Source: Clostridia bacterium (GTDB lineage: Bacteria > Bacillota > Peptococcia > DRI-13 > SM3-B62). Taken from it: a stretch of DNA of 53,980 bases. The notes below the pieces were generated by a model that was not told where the DNA came from, ran no database searches, and saw only the letters and a program-made list of their open reading frames with translations. The position numbers were made by a program, and so were the translations under genes. The stretch spans positions 1 through 53,980 of the forward strand of contig JAHDQS010000023.1 in assembly GCA_018433675.1 (NCBI GenBank). The letters are read 5' to 3'. This document shows, in pieces, positions 8,720-17,014 of this stretch (position 1 is the stretch's first letter; the number at the start of each line of letters is the position of its first letter).

Positions 8720-9613
8720 CATTGAGAATGTCGTATATTTCCCCGGTTTGGAATCTACAAGGATATAGCCGTCCTGTTTGTGAAATATCAGTGAAGCTAA
8801 ATAAAGTCCTAATCCAGCCCCGTCAACACCTTTTGCGTTTCGTCCCCGATAAAACCGCTTGAAAATAGAGTTCCACTCATCAGGGGCAATTCCGATACCA
8901 TAATCGGTAATGCTGATTTTTGTATAGATAGGCAGGGTTTCCAAGGATATATTGATTTCTCTGTTGGCTGAGGAATATTTGATCGCGTTTTCCAGAATAT
9001 TTGTGATTGCTTCGCTTGTCCATTTGCGGTCATGCAGCAACGAAACATCCTCAAAATAAGCCGTTTGAATGGAAATGTTCTTCTTGGCCGCCGCGCCGTA
9101 TACGGTGCTGATGCTGTCGGAAATGGTCTGTTTGATACCTGTGGAAACAGGGGACAATTCTATGGCTCCCACCTCCAGCCTTGACATTTTTACAAGGCTG
9201 TCCATCATCCATTGTAATTTTTCCGTTCCCATTTTGACACGCGACAGAAATTCCTGCCGCTCGGCTTCGGTGATACGTCCTTCCAGCAGCAGGTCGGTAT
9301 ACATGGCGATACCGGATAGCGGCGTTTTCATCTGATGGGACATATCCGAAATAAAGCTTTGGATAATTTCTTTCTCCTGCCTGGTTTGGGAAATATCCAT
9401 TGTGTTCATCTGAATGATTTTAACGGCTTTATGCGTCAGCTTGGAAAGCCTATTATCGGCTGTCGCTTCAAGTGGTAGATCTGTATTTTTGGCTAATACG
9501 CTATCCAAAACCTGATCAATAGAATCAAAGGTTTTTCTTACATAGCGATAGCTGAAAAGAACAGTTAGGAAGCATATAGCAACGGCTATGATAATCGTAA
9601 CCGCAAGCGCCAT
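8696..9613 (-). CDS. Sensor histidine kinase
   Basis: A 305-residue kinase counted from ATG 9613; a TTG at 9634 would overlap the regulator gene. One transmembrane helix (about residues 3-21) is followed by a short linker and the H-box ISDMSHQMKTPLSG with the phospho-acceptor His at residue 93. The ATP-binding domain has the N-box NILENAIKYS, G1 TDYGIGIAP and G2 GAGLGLYLA. No sizeable external sensor domain is present, so the signal probably comes from the membrane or from the transporter, as in intramembrane-sensing kinases. It follows the response regulator directly (stop and start three bases apart). It should phosphorylate that regulator to control the ABC exporter. Confidence 0.9.
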   Translation of the reverse strand: MALAVTIIIAVAICFLTVLFSYRYVRKTFDSIDQVLDSVLAKNTDLPLEATADNRLSKLTHKAVKIIQMNTMDISQTRQEKEIIQSFISDMSHQMKTPLSGIAMYTDLLLEGRITEAERQEFLSRVKMGTEKLQWMMDSLVKMSRLEVGAIELSPVSTGIKQTISDSISTVYGAAAKKNISIQTAYFEDVSLLHDRKWTSEAITNILENAIKYSSANREINISLETLPIYTKISITDYGIGIAPDEWNSIFKRFYRGRNAKGVDGAGLGLYLASLIFHKQDGYILVDSKPGKYTTFSMFLQNCKK

Positions 9614-9615
9614 CC

Positions 9616-10299
9616 CTACACACCCCCGTTCCAAATGTAGCCGATGCCGTGAACGGTCTTAATGATGTGAGGATTTTTCGGGTTGTCCTCCAACTTGGCC
9701 CGTAAACGGCTGATATTCACCGGCAGGATGTTTTCATCCACAAAATTCCCCTCATTGTCCCATAGTGAGGATAATATCTGTTCTTTTGAAAGCACTTGTC
9801 CGGCATTTGTTATCAGAAAATAGAGCAGCCTGTATTCCGTTGCGCTGATGGGTATTTCTTCATCCTCCCGGAAAAGTTTACAAAGGTTCGTATCTAACCT
9901 GTATTTGCCGGAACGGATGATATGACGGCTTTCGGCCTCCATGCGGCGAAGCAGGGCTTCCACTCTTGCCCGGAGAACGGACAGGGAAAAGGGCTTGGTA
10001 ATATAATCGTCCGCACCGGCTAAGAGGCCGGATACCTCGTCTGTTTCCAAATCACAGGCCGTCAGCATAATAATAGGAACTTTTGAATGTATCCGAATTT
10101 CTTTACATAAGTCCATCCCGTTTCCGTCCGGTAATCCCAAATCCAGTATAATAAGGTCAATCTTATGCTGTTCCAGCATTCGCTTTCCATCCTTAACGCT
10201 GCCTGCTGAAACAACATCGTAGCCATCCTTTTCAAAGGTAAATGCTATGCCTCGGCTCAAATTTTCGTCATTTTCCAATATTAAAATCTTTTTATTCAT
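9616..10299 (-). CDS. OmpR-family response regulator
   Basis: A 227-residue regulator. The receiver domain (1-115) shows the acidic pair E9/D11 region, the phosphorylation site D53 in LIILDLGLPDGNG, the Thr in MLTACD and the conserved Lys in YITKPF. The C-terminal winged helix (about 130-225) includes ISATEYRLLYFLITNAGQVL and the recognition region NILPVNISRLRAKLED. The start is MNKKILILENDE at 10299, which gives the standard receiver length; the longer upstream reading belongs to the overlapping HTH gene. Its start overlaps the stop of that gene by four bases. It probably controls the ABC genes downstream through the TTCTTACAG elements. Confidence 0.92.
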   Translation of the reverse strand: MNKKILILENDENLSRGIAFTFEKDGYDVVSAGSVKDGKRMLEQHKIDLIILDLGLPDGNGMDLCKEIRIHSKVPIIMLTACDLETDEVSGLLAGADDYITKPFSLSVLRARVEALLRRMEAESRHIIRSGKYRLDTNLCKLFREDEEIPISATEYRLLYFLITNAGQVLSKEQILSSLWDNEGNFVDENILPVNISRLRAKLEDNPKNPHIIKTVHGIGYIWNGGV

Positions 10300-10490
10300 A
10301 GTGTACCTCCGTTGTCCTCTTTGCCCTGTTTCAAACGCGGGTCTTTCGGCTTTGGCGCATCCTTGGGAATTGCCCAAACGCGGCTGAATCGAATCGTACC
10401 TGTAATGCGTCCCTGCTCACATAGTTGTTGAACCCGCCTATTTGAAATACCCCATTTCTCAGCCGCCTGCTGTGTTGAAATATAGTCCAT
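10296..10490 (-). CDS. Small helix-turn-helix DNA-binding protein
   Basis: A 64-residue protein reading MDYISTQQAAEKWGISNRRVQQLCEQGRI…, a MerR/excisionase-type helix-turn-helix (AAEKWGISNRRVQQLCEQG) with a basic, proline-rich tail (PKDAPKPKDPRLKQGK). ATG 10490 is preferred to a start at 10538 because AGAAAGGA lies just upstream. Its stop overlaps the regulator start by four bases, so it is first in the operon HTH-RR-HK. Such small HTH proteins also occur on integrative elements; here it may be an extra regulator of the module. Target unknown. Confidence 0.65.
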   Translation of the reverse strand: MDYISTQQAAEKWGISNRRVQQLCEQGRITGTIRFSRVWAIPKDAPKPKDPRLKQGKEDNGGTL

Positions 10491-11048
10491 ATCTATCGTT
10501 TCCTTTCTGTTTAGGTAAAATATCATATAATCAACCAATTATAATTATATGCGTTTAAACGAATAGATACAAGCGCAAGAAAATAGTAATACCTCAGGCA
10601 TAAAAAACAATTATTATTAGCAATTATTAATCTTGCTCAAGAAAAGTTGATTGATTTTGTGTCACTTTTGCAAGCCCTTACAGAAGCATAAGATGTGCTT
10701 AGTGAATTAGCTCCTGACACACATAAATCTGCTTCATATTGCAGCTACCATTAAGCAGGAAGTATTACGTGGAAGAGGAAAAGTAATAGATGAAAGTGAT
10801 AAAGAATTCTTAAAGGTTTTATCACTATTTCAGCGCTTTGTATAATAGTGGGTATTGTTTTAATTCTAAAGCGTTCAGGTAAGTTGGACAGGAATGATGG
10901 AATTGTAAAAACAGGAACCGGTTATCACAAAGACGAAAATAAATACAACCGTAAATGTAATAAATGGAGTGCTTTTTGGAGTTTTTGCCAACTTTTTTTC
11001 TTAGGATTCCCATATATTTACTACAACTGGGTAAGTCCTGTTTATATA
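10491..11048. other. Decayed intergenic region
   Basis: No intact gene. Coding-like scraps appear on the plus strand, for example IKQEVLRGRGKVIDESDKEF at about 10750-10840, interrupted by stops, so a gene has decayed here; its family is not recognisable. A 21-mer at 10954-10974 is identical to the sequence just after the SLH-protein gene (26490-26510). Confidence 0.4.
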
Positions 11049-11077
11049 TTGCTTGCAGAACATATGTTTGTTATAAT
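11049..11077 (+). promoter_or_regulatory. Promoter with LexA-like SOS box
   Basis: TTGCTT (11049-11054), a 17-bp spacer and TATAAT (11072-11077) form the promoter. The spacer holds GAACATATGTTT (11058-11069), which matches 12 of 14 positions of the Bacillus LexA box CGAACRNRYGTTYC when flanks are included. LexA bound here would block RNA polymerase. The same arrangement recurs at 16900-16928. Confidence 0.7.
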
Positions 11078-11136
11078 ATATATATATAATAAACAGTCCT
11101 GTTTTTAATGTTATTTCGATAACGGAGGACACAATA

Positions 11137-12009
11137 ATGGATGATAATAACAAGATCCAACTATTTGAGGATAAACGCATCAGGACAGCTTGGGATGAAG
11201 AGGAGCAAGAGTGGTACTTTTCTGTGGTGGATGTAGTATCAATTCTGACCGACCAATCAACGCCTCGGAGTGCGAGCACTTACTGGGCTGTTTTGAAAAA
11301 ACGCCTTATTGAAGAAGGTGCTCAACTGCTTACAAATTGTAAGCAGTTGAAGATGACAGCAGCTGATGGAAAAAAACGATTAACTGATGTTGCAAATACA
11401 GAACAGCTTTTACGCATTATACAATCCATTCCGTCGCCGAAAGCCGAACCATTCAAAATATGGCTTGCTCAGGTTGGACGTGAGAGGATAGAGGAAACAA
11501 TTGATCCGGAACTCACCATCGACCGTGCCCTTGCTACATATCAGAAAAAAGGATATTCTCGCGAGTGGATTAACCAACGATTGCAGGCAATTCAAGTGCG
11601 CAAGGAGCTTACCGATGAGTGGGAGGATCGTGGCGTACAGCAGGGAAAAGAATACGCTATACTAACCGATGAAATTACAAGAGCATGGTCTGGAATGACG
11701 ACTCGTAAGTATAAACAGCTTAAGGGGCTGAAAAAGGAAAATCTTCGTGACAACATGTCTACATTGGAACTGGTTTTAAATATGCTCGCAGAGGCTACCA
11801 CAACAGAGATTTCAAAGACGATAGAGCCGCAAACTTTTGAAGAAAACAAACGAGTAGCACAGCGCGGTGGTCGAATTGCTGGAAATGCACGCAAAGAAAT
11901 TGAAGAGGATACGGGAAAGCCAGTCATAACGAAAAAGGACGCTGTTGATTTTTCCAGGCTTATTGCTGATGTTATTGGAGAATCTAAAAAAGATGACAAG
12001 GATAAGTAA
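11137..12009 (+). CDS. DinD-like / BRO-N domain protein
   Basis: A 290-residue protein with an N-terminal BRO-N-type domain: IQLFEDKRIRTAWDEEEQEW, then WYFSVVDVVSILTD and TYWAVLKKRLIEEG in the first 60 residues, and EPFKIWLAQVGRERIEET near 110. The length and arrangement resemble DNA-damage-inducible protein D (about 274 residues) and phage antirepressors. A conserved middle part (ILTDEITRAWSGMTTRKYKQLKG) and a basic C-terminus follow. The ATG has AACGGAGGAC upstream. The LexA-like box in its promoter suggests induction by DNA damage. A truncated paralogue sits at 17015-17413 under a near-copy of the same promoter. The molecular role of DinD/BRO proteins is poorly known; DNA binding is the usual assumption. 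Confidence 0.8.
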   Translation: MDDNNKIQLFEDKRIRTAWDEEEQEWYFSVVDVVSILTDQSTPRSASTYWAVLKKRLIEEGAQLLTNCKQLKMTAADGKKRLTDVANTEQLLRIIQSIPSPKAEPFKIWLAQVGRERIEETIDPELTIDRALATYQKKGYSREWINQRLQAIQVRKELTDEWEDRGVQQGKEYAILTDEITRAWSGMTTRKYKQLKGLKKENLRDNMSTLELVLNMLAEATTTEISKTIEPQTFEENKRVAQRGGRIAGNARKEIEEDTGKPVITKKDAVDFSRLIADVIGESKKDDKDK

Positions 12010-12073
12010 TTGTATCGTATAAAGCCTTAAAGATGCCGACACGCTTTGAAGGTTTTATTGTTTAAATATTACT

Positions 12074-12490
12074 AAAGTTGTTTCAGCGTGATAAGTCTAC
12101 AATTTCTCGCCACATAAGAAATATATTTAATGAAGGTGAACTGATAAGAAATTCAGTTGTTGCAAATCTTGCAACAACTGCTTCTGACGGTAAAACATCC
12201 AGGTTGACTACTACAACCTGGATGTCATTATTTCTGTTGGTTACCGGGTAAAGTCATTACGAGGTACACAATTCAGAATGTGGGCAAGCAATGTCTTAAA
12301 AGAATATATGCGAAAAGGCTTTGCTATAAATGACGATTTATTAAAAAATAATGGCGGCGAAATTTATTTTGATGAATTGCTGGATTGGATCCGCGACATC
12401 CGTTCATCAGAAAAAGTTTTTGGAGAAAAGTGCTTGATATTTATACAACAAGTTCTGAACCCATTGCTCCTTATATATTTGAAGAATTAA
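12074..12490 (+). pseudogene. RhuM-family protein relic (copy 1)
   Basis: Fragments of a RhuM-type protein in two frames. The first is LFQRDKSTISRHIRNIFNEG followed by ELIRNSVVANLATTASDGKT; after a shift near 12200 the second continues SLRGTQFRMWASNVLKEYM and KGFAINDDLLKNNGG. The start and C-terminus are missing and the end is again frameshifted (FGEKCLIFI…). RhuM proteins are widespread in Clostridia and are named after a Salmonella pathogenicity-island gene; they are often found near restriction or mobile loci. This copy cannot make a full product. Confidence 0.75.
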
Positions 12491-12510
12491 AAGAAGCAAG
12501 ATTCTTATAG

Positions 12511-12732
12511 CCCGACCAAAATACCCATCTTCATGCCTCGCCTATCCAAGGCAGATATGTCATTTGGAGGGAGGATGTTTCCAGTCTTTCCTTGCTCTTT
12601 ACGGAGCTTGAAAACACAAGAACCGAACTGATGGATGAGGTTGAGCTTCTGAAAGATGAGTTAAGTACCAAGCAAAGGCGGCGGTTTGGAGTAGATTATT
12701 CCTGTCGCCGCTTTTTCCTTAAATGTATATGA
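12511..12732 (+). pseudogene. Possible sensor-kinase fragment with a trailing hairpin
   Basis: The frame QGRYVIWREDVSSLSLLFTE and LENTRTELMDEVELLKDEL resembles the linker preceding the kinase core in some clostridial membrane histidine kinases. It has no start and is cut after KQRRR. GC-rich arms at 12676-12684 and 12705-12711, followed by CTTTTTCCTT, could be a terminator. Assignment is tentative. Confidence 0.35.
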
Positions 12733-12809
12733 ATACATGCTGTTCGGTCAATTGGAACCATAAAAAAAATATCATATGGGATTTGACTGCAAATGACGAA
12801 TTGATTTTA

Positions 12810-12860
12810 TGACAAATCAGGAAGTATATATTTGACAAATCGGGAGGTGGGACATATAAT
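12810..12860 (+). promoter_or_regulatory. Sigma-A promoter with a direct repeat
   Basis: TTGACA (12832-12837), a 17-bp spacer and TATAAT (12855-12860) form a consensus promoter for the ATPase gene. TGACAAATCAGGA (12810-12822) and TGACAAATCGGGA (12833-12845) are 23 bp apart, the second overlapping the -35. A regulator binding both is likely; it is not identified. Confidence 0.75.
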
Positions 12861-12892
12861 AAATCACAAAATCAAAAAAGAGGTGCTGTATC

Positions 12893-14161
12893 GTGGGTGA
12901 AAAATATTTACCGCGAATTGTAGATGAAAAACTGAAGCTTTCGCTGGCAACGTCCGGAGCGGTTTTGATTGTCGGTCCCAAATGGTGCGGCAAGACCCGA
13001 ACCGCCGAAGAAGTAGCCGCCAGCATTTTATATATGCAGGATCCCGATTACGCGGAAGAATATAAATTGCTTGCGGCCACAAAACCCTCAAAACTGTTGG
13101 AAGGAAAAACGCCACGACTGGTTGATGAATGGCAGACAGCACCGGTTTTGTGGAATGCTGTGCGATTTGCCGTTGACCAACGCCGTTCACGCGGGCAGTT
13201 TATTTTAACCGAATCGGTTGTCCCTCCTGAAACAAAGGATATGCATACAGGCACAGGGCGAATCAGCCGAATGGCTATGCGTACCATGTCATTGTTTGAG
13301 TCGGGCGAATCCACAGGGGAAATTTCGCTGAAGGATTTGTTTGACGGCAAAAAAGATATGTTCGCCCAAAGTAAAATGACTACCGAACGCATTGCTTATA
13401 TTCTCACGCGTGGCGGTTGGCCGGAAGCGGTGGGGGAAGAAAACGAAAAATATGCGCTAAAAATGGTATATGACTACTTGGATGCGGTTGCATATCAGGA
13501 TATGTCCCGAATTGATGATGTTGAGCGTAACCCAGATAGAGTGTATGCGTTGCTGCGCTCAATTGCCCGGAATATTTCTACACAGGCAAATACGCAAACA
13601 CTGTTGCGTGACCTTGTTTCCAACGATGAGGGGCTTTCTGATAAAACAATTAATGATTATATTTCTGTAATGAAGAAACTATATGTGCTAGAGGATCTTC
13701 CTGCGTGGAGCCCGCACTTGCGTTCCAAACGCGCAATTCGTACTACCGCTAAACGGCACTTTACGGACCCGTCTATCGCCACCGCCGCTCTCCGCGCCGA
13801 CAGCGGAAAACTTTTGAGTGATTTTAAGACATTCGGATATCTTTTTGAATCATTATGTATACGGGATTTGCGGATTTATGCAGACAGCTTGGACGGTTCG
13901 GTTTATCACTACCGAGATCAGCTTAACTTTGAAGTTGATGCAATTATTCAACTGAAAGACGAACGCTGGGCGGCTGTTGAAGTGAAAATGGGAGCGGGAG
14001 AGATTGAAAAGGCAGCTGGAAACCTTATTAAATTTAGCGAAAATATTGATACCGCCAAAACGCCGGCCCCATCCTTTTTAATGGTACTCACTGGCACAGA
14101 ATATGCTTTCCAATTGAAGAACGGCGTGTGGGTTGTCCCGATTGGGTGCTTGAGGGATTAG
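12893..14161 (+). CDS. ATP-binding protein with DUF4143 domain
   Basis: A 422-residue AAA-type ATPase. Walker A is GPKWCGKT at residues 28-35 and Walker B is in PRLVDEWQ near 80. The C-terminal DUF4143 part ends in a PD-(D/E)xK-like pattern: FEVDAIIQ near 350 and WAAVEVKMG near 365. The GTG start at 12893 has AGAGG about ten bases upstream and the gene follows a consensus promoter. Proteins of this family are abundant and variable in anaerobes and often lie in defence or toxin-antitoxin-like neighbourhoods. Their biochemical role is not established; a nucleic-acid or nuclease-related ATPase is a fair inference. It is complete and monocistronic. Confidence 0.88.
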   Translation: MGEKYLPRIVDEKLKLSLATSGAVLIVGPKWCGKTRTAEEVAASILYMQDPDYAEEYKLLAATKPSKLLEGKTPRLVDEWQTAPVLWNAVRFAVDQRRSRGQFILTESVVPPETKDMHTGTGRISRMAMRTMSLFESGESTGEISLKDLFDGKKDMFAQSKMTTERIAYILTRGGWPEAVGEENEKYALKMVYDYLDAVAYQDMSRIDDVERNPDRVYALLRSIARNISTQANTQTLLRDLVSNDEGLSDKTINDYISVMKKLYVLEDLPAWSPHLRSKRAIRTTAKRHFTDPSIATAALRADSGKLLSDFKTFGYLFESLCIRDLRIYADSLDGSVYHYRDQLNFEVDAIIQLKDERWAAVEVKMGAGEIEKAAGNLIKFSENIDTAKTPAPSFLMVLTGTEYAFQLKNGVWVVPIGCLRD

Positions 14162-14250
14162 GTGCTGTGCGAAGTCTGATTGGGTGCAGACTACTGCTGA
14201 GATGGTAGTATTGAAATATAATTTATTCGAAAACAGGAGGGGGAATAGCG

Positions 14251-15078
14251 TTGAAATTTATTTCTTGGAATATTGATTCATTTAATGCGGCATTAACAGG
14301 TAATTCAACACGCGCTTTATCATCTCAATCTGTATTAAAGACGATTATCGGACACAAGCCAGAAATTATTGCCATACAGGAAACCAAATTATCAAGTAAC
14401 GTTCCTGTAAAAAAACATATAGAAATTTTAGAAGATATATTACCTGATTATAAAATTGTTCTGAACAGCTCAGTAGAACCAGCACGCAAGGGCTATGCGG
14501 GCACCATGTTTTTATATAAGAATGATTTAACCCCGCTTATTACGTTCCCGGTAATTGGAGCACCGGGTACCATGGATATGGAAGGTCGCATCATTACATT
14601 AGAATTTGAACATTTTTATGTGACACAGGTTTATGCGCCGAATTCAGGCGATGGATTGAATCGTTTAGAGGAACGTCAAATTTGGGATATAAAATACGCT
14701 GATTATCTAGTCGGTTTGGATAAAGAGAAGGCGGTTATTGCAACAGGTGATTTTAACGTCGCGCATAAAGAAATTGACTTAGCTCACCCTAATAGTAACC
14801 GCCGTTCGGCAGGTTTTACAGATGAAGAACGTCAAGGGTTCACAAACCTTTTAGCCAAAGGGTTTACAGATACCTTTCGCTACATTCACGGTGATGTGCC
14901 GGGTATATATTCCTGGTGGGCTCAGCGTGCTAAAACAAGTAAAATTAATAATTCCGGCTGGAGAATTGATTACTGGCTAGTAAGTCATCGTATAGCAGAT
15001 AAGGTGCTTAAATCTGAAATGATTGATTCGGGTCCCAGACAAGATCACACACCATTGTTATTTGAAATCGATTTTTGA
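14251..15078 (+). CDS. xth: Exodeoxyribonuclease III / AP endonuclease
   Basis: A 275-residue endonuclease/exonuclease/phosphatase-fold enzyme for base-excision repair; it cleaves DNA at abasic sites and removes 3' blocking groups. Family motifs appear in order: ISWNIDSFNAAL, IIAIQETKLS (metal-binding Glu), VTQVYAPNSGDGLNRLEER (catalytic Tyr region), ATGDFNVAHKEIDL (Asp/Asn pair), the GFTDEERQGF loop, WRIDYWLVS and the terminal DHTP (the usual DH). The TTG start at 14251 has AGGAGGGGG eight bases upstream. A TATAAT at 14217-14222 may be the -10. It is complete and stands alone; no LexA box is visible. Confidence 0.93.
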   Translation: MKFISWNIDSFNAALTGNSTRALSSQSVLKTIIGHKPEIIAIQETKLSSNVPVKKHIEILEDILPDYKIVLNSSVEPARKGYAGTMFLYKNDLTPLITFPVIGAPGTMDMEGRIITLEFEHFYVTQVYAPNSGDGLNRLEERQIWDIKYADYLVGLDKEKAVIATGDFNVAHKEIDLAHPNSNRRSAGFTDEERQGFTNLLAKGFTDTFRYIHGDVPGIYSWWAQRAKTSKINNSGWRIDYWLVSHRIADKVLKSEMIDSGPRQDHTPLLFEIDF

Positions 15079-15181
15079 CATTACCAACAAACAACCATAT
15101 TCTACAAGGGTTTCAAACATCTTTGTTGAATTATAAGCGAAAGCGCAATTTATAATATTCAAACGCAAAGGAGCTAATTCA

Positions 15182-15520
15182 ATGGATAAGATTTTGTTCT
15201 ATGGCATGACGGGCGAAAAAATGTGTTTTCAACACATTTTACTTAATGCTCTGGATTTGGCGGTAGAGGGAAAAGAAGTGAAAATTATTTTTGAAGGTGC
15301 ATCTGTTAAGCTGTTGTCGGTTTTTGATGATGAGAATAATCCGCTGTATGTAAAGGCAAAAGAATCGGGATTGATTGCGGGGGTTTGCCTTGCCTGTTCA
15401 AAGATGCTGGGCGTTTATGAACAAAACAAAAACACAGGATTGACTATGTTGGATGATATGAACGGTCATGCGGGTATGAAGAATTATATCCGTAACAGTT
15501 ATCACGTAATAAGCATCTAA
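15182..15520 (+). CDS. DsrE-like small protein
   Basis: A 112-residue cytoplasmic protein. The pattern MDKILFYGMTGEKMCFQHILLNALDL then KEVKIIFEG, and a cysteine pair in GVCLACSKML near residue 80, resembles the DsrE/DsrF sulfur-relay fold, which often handles persulfides. No partner sulfurtransferase genes lie nearby, so the role is open. ATG 15182 has AAAGGAGC upstream and a TATAAT-like box sits at about 15150. A terminator follows at 15533. Confidence 0.65.
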   Translation: MDKILFYGMTGEKMCFQHILLNALDLAVEGKEVKIIFEGASVKLLSVFDDENNPLYVKAKESGLIAGVCLACSKMLGVYEQNKNTGLTMLDDMNGHAGMKNYIRNSYHVISI

Positions 15521-15532
15521 ATCAAAATATAG

Positions 15533-15583
15533 GTGAAAGCAGACAACCGGTCAATCACGCTGACAGTCTGCATTCACTTTTTG
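15533..15583 (+). terminator. Rho-independent terminator
   Basis: GTGAAAGCAGAC (15533-15544) pairs with GTCTGCATTCAC (15566-15577) with one mismatch, followed by TTTTT. It ends the DsrE-like transcript. Confidence 0.75.
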
Positions 15584-15672
15584 TGCGGGAATGGACCGAA
15601 AAAAGACTTATACGAATTAATTATTATCCCTTAATGCTCCTAAAATTTAGCTTAATAAGAGGAGAGAAACAC

Positions 15673-16197
15673 TTGAGGAAAAAATTATTAAAGCGGTTTT
15701 TATATTTGTTTACTGGTGAAATCTTGTCTGTAATAGTATTTCTGGTCCTGATTTTTTTGCTTGAGAAATCCTATCCCCAGTTAAGATTGTATTCACTAAC
15801 TTTTTTTTGGAGTTCATTTTTTCTTTTGGATTTTTTACTGGTGCAAGGAAGCATGTATTGGTTTGGTAAATGGAAGATATTAAAGAAAGAAAATTCAACG
15901 GTAACTCCTGTCCGAGTTATAAAAGGGTTTAAAAATTTAAAAAAACTGAATATCTGTCTATTAATCGTCTCGATTTTTGCTCTTGTGTTTGATTTTTTAA
16001 GATCGTATCCATTAGTACCTTTAGTCAGCTTAGGTATTGCGTGTTTTATTTATGTATTCGCGATACTTGAATATATTAATTATTTTCACTTTCAACTTTC
16101 GTATAAGAGTCTTTCTGATATAAGGCATTTATTGAAATCAAAAAGGCTTAAAAAATCGTGCCTAAGCAAGGATTTTGCTAGTATGGTTAATCGATGA
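15673..16197 (+). CDS. Four-helix membrane protein of unknown function
   Basis: A 174-residue protein with a basic start (MRKKLLKRF) and four hydrophobic segments: ILSVIVFLVLIFLL, LTFFWSSFFLLDFLLV, LNICLLIVSIFALVF and LVPLVSLGIACFIYVFAIL. The loops and C-terminus are lysine-rich and probably cytoplasmic. The TTG at 15673 is chosen because AAGAGGAGAG lies just before it; the longer reading from 15583 would begin inside the upstream terminator. No family is recognised and no neighbour suggests a role. Confidence 0.6.
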   Translation: MRKKLLKRFLYLFTGEILSVIVFLVLIFLLEKSYPQLRLYSLTFFWSSFFLLDFLLVQGSMYWFGKWKILKKENSTVTPVRVIKGFKNLKKLNICLLIVSIFALVFDFLRSYPLVPLVSLGIACFIYVFAILEYINYFHFQLSYKSLSDIRHLLKSKRLKKSCLSKDFASMVNR

Positions 16198-16294
16198 GAT
16201 TTTAGTAATAACCGGCCGGAAATGGATACTATGTAGATTACGGAAAATGCCATCGCAAATACTGGTGTGCTGAAATGCATTAAATATAAATTGA

Positions 16295-16873
16295 ACGGAG
16301 GGAACGACACAATTTCAGGCTGCCTGTGATAAACTAGCCCCGATCAAGACGGGGGAGGCTGTCATCACGCCGGGTTTCAACCTTCCGGCAAAATTCGTTA
16401 TTCATGTAGCAGGTCCCGCTTATCGGCATTGGAGCAAGGAACAAAATGAACAGCACCTTCATGCCTCCTATACGAACGCGCTGAAAAGAGCCATCGAAAA
16501 CAATTGTGAAAGCATAGCGTTTCCGCTGATTTCAAGTGGTATCTATGGCTATCCGAAAGACGAGGTACTTCAAGTGGCTACCCGGGCAATTCAAGATTTC
16601 CTCACAGACCACGACCTTGATGTGACACTTGTGGTGTTTGATAAGTCAGCATTCACCATCAGCCGCGAACTGCTGGGAGCAGTCGAAAGCTATATTGATG
16701 AGCATTATATTGAAAAGCACCAAATAAAGCGGCGACAACTGCTTGTTGTAGAGCGGGAAGCCTTATACGGAGTTGATGCGCCTGCTCCACTTGATGATCT
16801 AATCGGTAACCTCGACGAACCGTTCTCGGAAACTCTCCTGCGGCTGATAGACGCCAAGGGTAAAATGGACTAG
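16295..16873 (+). pseudogene. N-terminally truncated macro-domain protein
   Basis: An open frame beginning inside a macro (ADP-ribose-binding) domain: EGTTQFQAACDKLAPIKTGE, ITPGFNLPAKFVIHVAGP, then SIAFPLISSGIYGYPKDEV, the conserved phosphate-binding loop. The family N-terminus, with its DAIVNAAN signature and the glycine loop that precede GTTQ, is missing. A stop at 16292 closes the frame just before it. The C-terminal extension (about residues 90-190) reads on to 16873. Intact relatives remove ADP-ribose marks or act in NAD metabolism; without the N-terminus this copy is unlikely to fold. An internal ATG at 16574 could express only the tail. Confidence 0.75.
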
Positions 16874-16889
16874 GAAACGTGTAAGACTT

Positions 16890-16928
16890 GTTCGCAACAT
16901 TGCGAACAGAACATATGTTTGATATAAT
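16890..16928 (+). promoter_or_regulatory. Promoter with LexA-like box and an adjacent inverted repeat
   Basis: TTGCGA (16900-16905), a 17-bp spacer and TATAAT (16923-16928). The spacer contains GAACATATGTTT (16909-16920), identical to the box before the first DinD-like gene. An inverted repeat GTTCGCAA-CA-TTGCGAAC (16890-16907) overlaps the -35. LexA control is inferred. Confidence 0.65.
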
Positions 16929-16970
16929 TTAATTATACGAATTTGCCTAATCACAAGCCGCTTATGATAC

Positions 16971-16988
16971 CCTATCGAATTCGATAGG
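16971..16988. repeat. Perfect 18-bp palindrome
   Basis: CCTATCGAATTCGATAGG is a perfect palindrome lying in the 5' leader between the SOS-type promoter and the truncated DinD-like gene. It could be a protein-binding site or form a small RNA hairpin. Confidence 0.6.
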
Positions 16989-17014
16989 CTAGTAGCTAGA
17001 GGACGGTGATATTT

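Noticed and set aside
10848-11108. 86-residue frame upstream of the DinD-like gene
   Set aside because: It runs through the LexA-box promoter and has no Shine-Dalgarno sequence; only decayed coding scraps are credible here.
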